From Sclerodactyla briareus (Eukaryota > Echinodermata > Holothuroidea > Dendrochirotida > Sclerodactylidae), in the NCBI GenBank assembly GCA_026419785.1, contig JAODTK010001043.1, forward strand, positions 558,001-622,000: a DNA stretch of 64,000 nucleotides, in the 5' to 3' direction. This document shows positions 58,301-64,000 of this stretch, one piece after another; positions within the stretch are counted from its first letter, which is position 1; every line of letters begins with the position of its first letter. The position numbers and the translations under genes are program-made. The notes below the pieces were generated by a model that did no database searches, was not told where the DNA came from, and was given only the letters and a program-made list of their open reading frames with translations.

Positions 58301-61300
58301 TCCTCAAAACAACGGAAAGGGGGGGTTTTTTTTTTTTTTTCTTTGGCGAAACCGGGTCGAGATCAAACGGGACGGCACAGAACGGAACAGGCTGCCAGGC
58401 GAGGAGAGGATGGGACCTAGTGTTGACCATTTGGACCTCTTGTCCTCGACGACAGTATAGCTGTGCCCGGTGGTGGTGTGCAGTAGAGGGCGGGCGTTCT
58501 CTATCAAAACCAAGAGCATCGATGAGCGACGTGTTCTCTACACCAGAGCCAACGGTATTTCAAAGTGACATTTATCCTGAACACGATTAAATGAAGCTTT
58601 TCTTTTTTCCCAGTCCTTTTAAATGTTTTCCACTGCCCTCTCAAGATCCATAAAAGCATTGAACAACCTTTTGTTGGAGTTTGCGCGACTACGACTAGTG
58701 TTATATTATATTAATAATATTATTATTATATTATGTTCAAGAAATGCACAATATTAACGGTATCATACATAATACATTCAGTTCAGGTTCCCCCCTTCGC
58801 CTCATAGGCAAGAATATTTCAGAATATCATGATCCTATAGGTGAGATCAAGGTCTGGGTGAGGGAAATGCGCCTGTAATTAGATGCATGAGCTTGTCATT
58901 GGAAACTTGTAGCGCTTCATTGCAACACATTGTTCATAGCTCTCGGTCCATGCGAGTGAGTGTTGGGCACCCTAGGAGGATAACAATGGAGAGAAAAATG
59001 AGCATTCAATTGCTTTGAGATGGTATGCATGTGACCTGAAACCGAAGGAGGAAAAAATTACCTAATAGCATTCATGGAGATTTTTATATCCCAGCCTGGA
59101 GGCTAGCTATGGGTGAGTGAGAGGCTGGCTGGTATAGGGACATGTGCAATACAGTGAGCGGCGGAATCTGGTGGTGACTGTTTTATGGAGATTGCTGGAA
59201 AAGCACCACATGGTTAGACTGAGGAAGAAAGAACGGATGGAGCCGATTCCTGTTGCTACTAGGAACTGTACCAAGTAGATGAGTTCCAGAAAAGCTGCTT
59301 TGCAGTCAGTGAGTGGATTAATTCAGATTGGTAAAACAGAACGGTTGTGCTGATCAGGCCGCGTACCGAGAGATGTGTCTTGTGGGGGTTTAGTTCAGAA
59401 CACTGGGAAGTGCGTCCCTAATTAATGGCTCACCCTCAATATTGGCAAATAAGTACAAATTTAGGGGCCCCAGACACATGCTGCGCAATATTTGCTTAAT
59501 AACAGCGGCAAAACCTTCTACTGGACTGCCGAAAAAAAAAGTTTTGTGTTAGAATATTTCTTAGGTCACTCAGTCATGGGGGGGTGGGTTTTGTTGATCC
59601 CCACAACCTCCCACCCCCAGAGGTATGCCACTGATGATAATATAATCCCTAACTTACTTGCATAGTTTAGTTTATTCTGCTCCTATGCCAGCCAGACAAA
59701 GGGTTATTGGGATACCAAAGGAGACCATCAAAAAATCTTTAAGCAGTTTGCAACAACCTTTTCATGTTAATCTAGCCAATTTAATCGATAGTACAGGTGT
59801 CCAGTTGTTTCATCATCTAATTACACTTAAACAGCAGACTCAATGCCCTGAAACCAGGGTGAATTATATCCCCATTCGGGAATATTATGGTTTTGGCATC
59901 GTCGTCTCCGCCGCCGCATCCGCCAGAAATTTTTGTGTTAACGCAATAAACTCTCTAACACAATTCCATTGACACGGCACTCTGCACACATGTTTGCCCT
60001 TACAAAATCCTCAGATGAGTTTGAATATGGACTTCGCGGGACCACTCTGGCGGCGGCCATCTGGATTTTCAACGTAAACGTGAATTTATAGTGTTTGTAC
60101 AATTACTCCTAGTGCTGTTTTAGAGTTGATGTTACTGTCTGTCTGTTCCATCTCAAAATGCTGTTCCTCAAAGATGTCGACCAACTTGAACACAATGTTA
60201 CTTGACCCATGGTACATCTTTGAACTCTTCAAGTTCATGATACTTAAAGGGACAGTATGGGCTACTATGTGAAAATGCTTCTATAGAATAGATTGGATTT
60301 TCCCTGTGATTGTCAGTTGTTATTGTTCCTAAAGTTAACTAAAAAGTAAATGAGCTATTCTGTGATAGAAATTGGTGGGAAATCTGCAAAATGCTTCCTC
60401 CAATCTCACAGTTTGTTAGAGATTTGAGGACAAGTTCATTGAAGTAGCATAACAAGCTATTATGGTAGAAAAAATATGGAAATCTGCATATTCTTCTTCT
60501 CTCCACAGTTTGATGTTGATTTCCATGATGAAAAAGTGTTTTCATGGACTACTGCTACCTATAGGATTCAGGTAAAAAATCCCCTAATGGGGAAAAACGA
60601 AAAATATTCAAAATGTCCTCTTCCTCTACAGTTCAGGTTGGATTTTCTTTGATACTTTGTCAGTATCAAGATTTGGATTTCCATGATAATTGGTCAGTGG
60701 TGACATGGACTAGTGCTACCTACGTTGTGTTATAGTTTTAAGGTCAATTTCATTAAAGTATCATAATAAAACTTTATGTTTACAAACGGGAAAATCTGCA
60801 TAGGCTAGCTACAGGTTATTTGGAAAAATTCCATGATGAAGACTCAATGTGTTATCATGGACTAAGTGCTACCAACAGGATCCAGGTCAAAGTCCTAAAC
60901 TGGGGCATAATTAGTTGGGTGGAAAAACTGACAAAATATGCATATTCTTCTCCAGAATTTAGGTTTGATTATCCAGGATAACATAGTTTAGTGGTATATG
61001 CCCTAGTGCTTACCTGTGGGAGTGGTCAAGTTTTAAGTCAAGTCATTAAAGTAGCCTAACAAGCTTGTCTCTATACCTGATGCAAATGGTGTGTTCAGAA
61101 TTTTGTTGTCTTATTAGTCATCTAGGGGACATTCTTAAAGTCAAATGGGGAGAAATGCTCTGTCTGCGAACAACTGTGAATGACATAGCAGGTGGTGATT
61201 GTCATCATGACGCAATGTACTTTGTCGTGTGGGTGTTCAGGTTCAAGGATTTGAAGTCAGTGGCATCTCGGTGCCATTTTGGAGTCACAAAGAGTATTTC

Positions 61301-61809
61301 ATTCACCTTTGATGATATGATTGCACTTGATGGGGGTTTGAGCGACAGCAACCATTAGTGCGCCAGTTATCCTCATCGTTACCTCCTCCTCCTCTTCCTC
61401 CAGGTGGTATTGAGTGGCCTTGGAGCGGACGAACAGCTCGCCGGCTAGCCAGGCACAAGGGTCCCTTCATCAACAAGAGGGCTGGGGCCCGGACTCCTCT
61501 CCCAGCTCGAGATGGAACTCAACAGGATATCTAGCAGGAACATGGGCAGTACGACCGGATATATAAGAACGGAGGGAAGCCAGGTTCCGTTCCTCGACGA
61601 GGATGTCGTCTCCAGACCTGAACAGGCTGCCGCCACGGAGGCGGGACTGCGATGCCCAGGGGGGTGGGGGAGAGAGACTCCTCAGAGTTGGCTGCAGGGC
61701 TGATCGGTATCACTGAATCCAAGAGACTGGCAAAGAGGGCCTACAGTTCGGATCGAGAATCGCCAAAACAGAGAACGCAAACGCAGAAAGGAAAGCAACT
61801 GATGATTAA
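49423..61809 (+). CDS. ASNSD1: Asparagine synthetase domain-containing protein 1 homologue
   Basis: Gene-level entry; recognised coding exons: 49423-~49501, 51009-51216, 52529-52646, 55151-55832, 56029-56113, 58268-58564, 61404-61809. The family joins an N-terminal class II glutamine amidotransferase domain (nucleophile Cys2) to an asparagine-synthase-type ATP-pyrophosphatase domain; the physiological reaction is not settled. Landmarks seen: MCGIFC start, QRRGPDG, ALLWNGEIFAG, KGPWSFIYG, W-EVPADG, AVLFSGGI (PP-loop), DLLNVAF, VLDDSI, VVLSGLGADEQLAG, LEMELNRISSRNMG, VPFLDEDVVS and the C-terminal FGSRIAK. One expected exon (family LWFGRDxxGRRSLLW) is missing between 52647 and 55150. Numerous 1-2 base frame breaks occur inside exons, but GT/AG borders are kept; error in the sequence is the preferred explanation. 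Confidence 0.93.
49696..50283. repeat. Three-copy repeat, two copies inverted (foldback)
   Basis: Copy A (49696-49845, +), copy B (50001-50150, reverse) and copy C (50173-50283, +). Shared words: GGCAAC-TGC-AAACTCA, CATAGGGNCACTTTGTGT, GCAGTCAATGGAGGCAA-G and CACCCATTTGTRGG/CACTCATTTGTGGG. A and B form a ~150-base stem with a ~155-base loop. Copies differ by roughly 15-20% by eye. Confidence 0.85.
50290..50890 (+). repeat. AGGTCA-class dispersed repeat with exact DR1 motif
   Basis: Phrases GTCGAAGGTCATCTGAGAT, GATCATGATGAAACTTGGTA, TCATGAAACTAGGTCAGTAT and, at 50864-50876, AGGTCAAAGGTCA followed by TCTAGGGGTCAT. Same family as 25.2-27.6 kb. Confidence 0.7.
50606..50640. repeat. (CCAT)n(CCAC)n microsatellite
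   Basis: Four CCAT units followed by about five CCAC units. Confidence 0.9.
51009..51216 (+). CDS. ASNSD1: ASNSD1 exon 2
   Basis: Acceptor TATTATATACAG, donor ATTGAG|GTTAGC. The first frame reads LKECLQRRGPDGQHELKRPV, continuing the amidotransferase domain (RRGPDG is conserved). About 80 bases in, the match moves to another frame: RGCSLQLQGPLTLQPMVDSR, then GNALLWNGEIFAGAIE, the conserved NGEI[FY] strand of the domain. At least one indel lies between 51085 and 51115. Confidence 0.9.
52283..52365. repeat. (TA)n microsatellite in ASNSD1 intron 2
   Basis: Interrupted TA run of about 80 bases. Confidence 0.95.
52529..52646 (+). CDS. ASNSD1: ASNSD1 exon 3
   Basis: Donor GGAGG|GTGAGT is strong; the acceptor ACATCAAG lacks a good pyrimidine tract, so the start is approximate. 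The frame LSTCTSYAEVPLLVAKVKGP then WSFIYG matches human LSSC...EVQGPWSFIYY. Upstream, ENA and ALLER in different frames suggest one or two indels in the first 40 bases. Confidence 0.85.
53034..53180 (-). repeat. SINE family fragment, copy A
   Basis: On the + strand: GATGATACCATGCAAGGGTG, TTCCAAC-TTCTCCCAGGA, GATCAGTGAACTTGAGGAAC, CGACCACTTTAATCTGAACC. It shares these in order with 53885, 57825 and the reverse of 63340-63735. Confidence 0.7.
53885..54320 (-). repeat. SINE family, copy B (reverse orientation)
   Basis: From GATGATATTGAAGCGGGTTG, through AGTGAACTCCAGGATCGGAC and CATGAAATGAGACCAAGACC, to GGAATTCAAACCTG, the last being a box B read on the minus strand (CAGGTTTGAATTCC). The box A side is degenerate. 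It generates a 179-codon + frame that is not a gene. Confidence 0.75.
55151..55832 (+). CDS. ASNSD1: ASNSD1 exon 5 (numbering allows for the missing exon 4), contains the PP-loop
   Basis: Acceptor AACAATAATCAG, donor GTTGAAG|GTATAT. It reads VVNFGGCALLITSCHHSYPD, then FIGPVWNEVPADGVYILQL and MFPWAPS (end of the amidotransferase half). In another frame follow EKPLPNP, the helix ADKVARAAEQLIKVLEEAVR and VTNVPMRERHVSGKGG, then AVLFSGGI. The ATP-binding motif of the family is SGGIDS; here the bases read GGGATCGCTTCT, one A short of GGGATCGACTCT-like sequence, so the Asp codon is broken. The bases after it (VLAQ in the next frame) again match. Three or more indels overall. Confidence 0.88.
55894..55930. 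repeat. Poly-G tracts
   Basis: Two G-runs separated by CTG, in the intron after exon 5. Confidence 0.95.
56029..56113 (+). CDS. ASNSD1: ASNSD1 exon 6
   Basis: Acceptor TTGGCATCTTTGATACAG. It reads VLHPAHDLLNVAFERHRTTQ then KKKTRR, matching human DEPIDLLNVAF. The donor is taken as AGAGTG|GTCAGT. This exon reads in one frame. The residues that follow in human are poorly conserved, so a further small exon in the next intron cannot be excluded. Confidence 0.88.
56114..58267. other. ASNSD1 intron 6
   Basis: Holds SINE copy C (57825-58215). A 148-codon minus-strand open frame at 56782-57228 lacks any domain and is not called. No other feature recognised. Confidence 0.5.
57825..58215 (-). repeat. 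SINE family, copy C (reverse orientation)
   Basis: From GAGGGTGTAACAAAATCCCA, through GATCAGCGAACTCCAGGAAC, CGACCACTTACTCGAACCTG and ACCATGAAGGAAGACCAAGA, to GATTTGAAACCCAGC, a clear box B on the minus strand (GCTGGGTTTCAAATC). It is the best-preserved copy on the body side. Confidence 0.8.
58268..58564 (+). CDS. ASNSD1: ASNSD1 exon 7, with a G7T15 run inside the coding region
   Basis: A long pyrimidine tract ends in GTGCACGCTAG; donor TTTCAAA|GTGACA. It reads VTGGVA, shifts to LQELEILKTTERG, then hits a G-run and a 15-T run (58320-58341) where the family has RxWNF. After it come VEIKRDGTERNRLPGEERMG, then PLVLDDSIA (family: PLDTVLDDSIG), then RAGVLYQNQEHR in yet other frames. Four or more frame corrections are needed; the homopolymer is probably not genuine at this length. 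Confidence 0.82.
59409..59620 (+). repeat. Dispersed repeat, paired with 63078-63275
   Basis: Shares GGCAAATAAGTACAA, TTAGGGGCCCC-AGAC/TATGGGCCCCTAGAC, GCNATATTGCGCTGAATAACAGC-like text, TACTGRACTGCC and TTGGTCACT with the second copy, in order and orientation. Confidence 0.8.
60100..61050 (+). repeat. Degenerate tandem-like repeat, unit ~120-250 bases
   Basis: Recurring phrases: CTACAGTTYAGGTTGGATTT, CATGGACTANTGCTACC (60545, 60712, 60858), TTCATTRAAGTANCATAA (60435, 60748, 61040) and AAATCTGCATA (60480, 60791). Non-coding. Confidence 0.65.
61404..61809 (+). CDS. ASNSD1: ASNSD1 last exon (C-terminus)
   Basis: Acceptor CTCCTCCTCTTCCTCCAG. It opens VVLSGLGADEQLAG (conserved nucleotide-binding segment), shifts for SRHKGPFINKR, then QLEMELNRISSRNMG, VPFLDEDVVS, then MPRGVGERDSSELAAGLIGI and AKRAY, and finally FGSRIAKTENANAERKATDD with TAA at 61807-61809. 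Each block follows the human protein (VVLTGIGADEQLAGY, ELGRISSRNLG, FPFLDENVVSF, LPRGIGEKL, FGSRIAK). About five frame corrections are needed, all small. Confidence 0.92.
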
Positions 61810-62289
61810 CAGACTCCTTGGAGTGAAAATTAATTGAATTTGCTTGATGATGGACCAAAATGATTGCTCAGGTAGTGTAAGTTATTATATACATTATGAC
61901 ACTGCTATTGTTAGTTTTTCAGTATGTCCTATGGAGGCCCCATATTCGTGTATGACATCCGGGCAGTATAGTCATGTATTCGCAACGTCCTTCCTTCAAA
62001 AACCTCGCAAAAAATATCACAATAGTTTCCTTTCAAAATAGCAACGTTAGATTAACTCAAGCAGCTTTCACACCCTTTGGCGTCTTGGACTCCCTTGAGG
62101 TTGAGAGATACTACTTTTGGTAGTTCCTCGTTACTAAACTACATAGAATACCACGATTCGCAACCTTTGTAATAGCACCTGAAAGCTGGCCACAGAAGAA
62201 ATAATGAACTAATAGAGGTGATTCCAATTAATCACTGTGGTGACATTGCAGATATTGTGGAAATGAAGACCTAGACCCGCGAAAAGGGT
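61810..62289. other. Downstream of ASNSD1 (presumed 3' UTR and beyond)
   Basis: No AATAAA close to the stop that I would defend. No other gene seen. Confidence 0.4.
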
Positions 62290-62668
62290 ATGGGGGGAAT
62301 GCAAGAACCCCTCACCCTCCCCTTAAGACACCCTCCCCCTCTCCTGAAGACCACCCCTCCCCCTCTTCCATTAAGACCACCCCTCCCCCTTCCATTAAGA
62401 ACAACCCATCCCCCTCATTAGACCCACCCCTTCCCCCTCTCCATTAAGACCACCCCTCCCCCTCTCCATAAGACACCCCTCCCCTTCCATAAGCCACCCC
62501 TCCCTCTCTCCATTAGACCACCCCTCCCCCCTCATAAAACCCCCCTCCCCCTCTCCATTAAGACCACACTCCCCCTTCCATTAAAACCACCCCTCCCCTT
62601 GCTCCATTAAGGACCACCCCTCCCCCTCTCCATTAAGACAACCCCTCCCCCTCCATTAAGACCACTCT
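62290..62668. repeat. Minisatellite, ~27-base unit
   Basis: Around 14 units of a word close to CCCCTCTCCATTAAGACCAC plus CCCTCC. Units differ mostly by single-base gains or losses (CCATAAG, CATTAGACC, CATTAAAACC), which looks more like read error than point mutation. Confidence 0.92.
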
Positions 62669-63077
62669 GTGGTTGGAAGGATCGCAAACAGGATCTTTCT
62701 AACAAAAATAGGACATGACCAGGGGGTATTTTGAAAATTTTGAGTAAATTTCAAGTGAGTGAATGAAAGTAGCAGCACAACCCATGTAGTGAAGAATTGG
62801 GGGGAGGGGGGTGGCAGCTGTGTCACTTGAGGATACCTTATCTAAGATTATTGAGATTGGCCCTAAGAATAGGGAAAGGTAGGTGGCATTGAAAGGTTAA
62901 TGTTTGGAAAAGTTTTCAAGAATGCCTCATCTGCGTCATGGAAGGCAGCCAGGCAGTTCTGACTAGTATGATTGTTCTAAAGTAAGGAGTTATCTCTATT
63001 TGATTGACTCAGTGTTCCAGGCGCCTACGTTAGATGGGGTATTGGGGGGGGGGGCTTTGTGGTCGGAACCCATTTGA
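62669..63077. other. Intergenic sequence, no gene seen
   Basis: Includes G-rich runs at 62799-62811 and 63043-63053. Confidence 0.4.
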
Positions 63078-63275
63078 AGTGCGCCCTCACAAATTGCCTC
63101 ACCCTCCCCTGATGGCAAATAAGTACAATTTATGGGCCCCTAGACCACATTCGCTGCAATATTGCGCTGAATAACAGCTGCAAACCCTGTACTGAACTGC
63201 CAAAAAATTTTTTGGTAAAAATTTATTGGTCACTTTGGGGCATGGGGGTTCTGACCTCCCCCTGCTGGGTTCGCC
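63078..63275 (+). repeat. Dispersed repeat, paired with 59409-59620
   Basis: See the 59409 entry. The minus-strand 71-codon frame over it is not a gene. Confidence 0.8.
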
Positions 63276-63339
63276 AATGCAGTTTCCACACAATGCTTGA
63301 AAAGCTGTAAGCAATGCCTCTCAGAATGAGACCCGACAG

Positions 63340-63735
63340 CGGAAGGGATGGCAGAGTGGTATCAGAGGGACGCTTCTGCAAGCAAAAACATTCCAGGTTC
63401 AAAATTCCAGAGCAGATGATTCTCCTAGGAGGACTTACTGTTCTTAAGGAGCTTCTAGGAGGACTTTACCGGTGTTACGATGCGCAAGGTCTTGGTCCCG
63501 ATTTCATGGATCCACTGTTATGAAGCGGATTCGTGCATGGTTTTTGTCATGAGAGCATTAGGTCCTGCCAGTCAGCTTGTGAGCAGTAAGCGTCGTGTGG
63601 GATGCATCTCCTGCTCCTCAGTTCCGAGAAATGGGGTTCAGTTCCTGAGTTCACTGATCGTCTATTCAGAGTGAACACAAAATGGCTCTGCAGGAGCGTT
63701 GCGAACTGGTTGACACCCTGCCTCGTAATATCATC
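63340..63735 (+). repeat. SINE family, copy D, with tRNA-like head
   Basis: Box A TGGCAGAGTGG (63349-63359) and box B-like GGTTCAAAATTCC (63397-63409) give a tRNA-derived polymerase III head. The body, read in reverse, shares CCATGAAATCGGGACCAAGA, GATCAGTGAACTCAGGAACT and GATGATATTACGAGGCAGGG with copies A-C, so those lie in the opposite orientation. About 390 bases, possibly complete. Confidence 0.8.
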
Positions 63736-64000
63736 CATCAAGCGCTAGTTTAGAAGAGAAGGCAAGTTATCGCCAGTGCTCATCCACGGTCAACGCGGCC
63801 AGGGTTCCTAGATGGACGTAGCTTGGCTTCCTGAACCGTTTAGAAATCAAATCAAGTCAAAGCCACGAGGAGTCCATCCACAAGGCCCGGCCCTGTCAGA
63901 AATCCATTGAGGACACGCAAAAGCACACAGAACGGGCGAAAGAGAAATAACCTAACAAAGACATCAGTACAAAAATACATGTTTCTTGCGGGTGGTTGAA
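63736..64000. other. Window end, no feature recognised
   Basis: No open frame or repeat of note. Confidence 0.35.

Larger units (their letters stand above)
58565..61403. other. ASNSD1 intron 7
   Basis: Contains an (ATT)n-like AT stretch at 58700-58735, a repeat at 59409-59620 (second copy at 63078) and a long non-coding repeat at 60100-61050. No gene supported; the + frame at 59658-59972 has no domain. Confidence 0.5.

Noticed and set aside
60040-60075. IWIFNVNV as the ASNSD1 IWNFVEINV segment
   Set aside because: It lies in the phrase GCGGCCATCTGGATTTTCAA, which reads as dispersed repeat text, and the true segment is in exon 7.
62290-62668. CRISPR-like regular repeats
   Set aside because: Units are contiguous without unique spacers and the genome is eukaryotic; it is a minisatellite.

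Overview
This window is eukaryotic nuclear DNA. The genes are split by long introns with GT/AG borders, there is no operon-like packing, and most of the sequence is dispersed and simple repeats. The two recognisable genes, the many short TAGGCCTA-like words, and dispersed repeats carrying AGGTCA-type words and 'gaaacttggtggg' phrases suggest a marine invertebrate deuterostome, most likely an echinoderm. That assignment is inference; no species marker was seen.

Layout. 1-11 kb is intergenic and repeat-rich, with two inverted-repeat DNA transposon relics (4928-6216 and 9314-10202) and a foldback at 8857-8984. 11.3-19.6 kb holds a four-exon gene for the plasminogen receptor Plg-R(KT) homologue (PLGRKT) on the + strand, with a minisatellite in intron 3. 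19.6-33 kb is repeat-rich; a possible single exon lies at 28.16 kb and a composite inverted/direct repeat at 30.25-30.79 kb. 33.9-44.3 kb holds a probable minus-strand gene for an unidentified single-pass membrane protein, whose large intron carries a broken L1/Tx1-like LINE (37.4-39.96 kb). 44.3-49.4 kb is intergenic. 49.4-61.8 kb holds the ASNSD1 homologue (asparagine synthetase domain-containing protein 1) on the + strand; seven exons are recognised and one expected exon was not found. 61.8-64 kb is repetitive.

The three genes have no evident functional link; their proximity is ordinary genome neighbourhood. In all of them the protein match jumps between reading frames inside exons through apparent 1-2 base indels, while splice sites and conserved motifs remain. 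The simplest explanation is uncorrected long-read indel error, also suggested by the many long G/C/T runs. True decay of individual genes cannot be excluded from sequence alone.

I did not find a convincing undescribed biological system. The observations most worth following are two in-frame stops just upstream of the membrane segment in the unknown gene, a three-copy foldback in ASNSD1 intron 1, a tRNA-derived SINE cluster around ASNSD1, exact or near-exact DR1 nuclear-receptor motifs carried by a dispersed repeat, and two DNA transposon families defined here by their terminal repeats.
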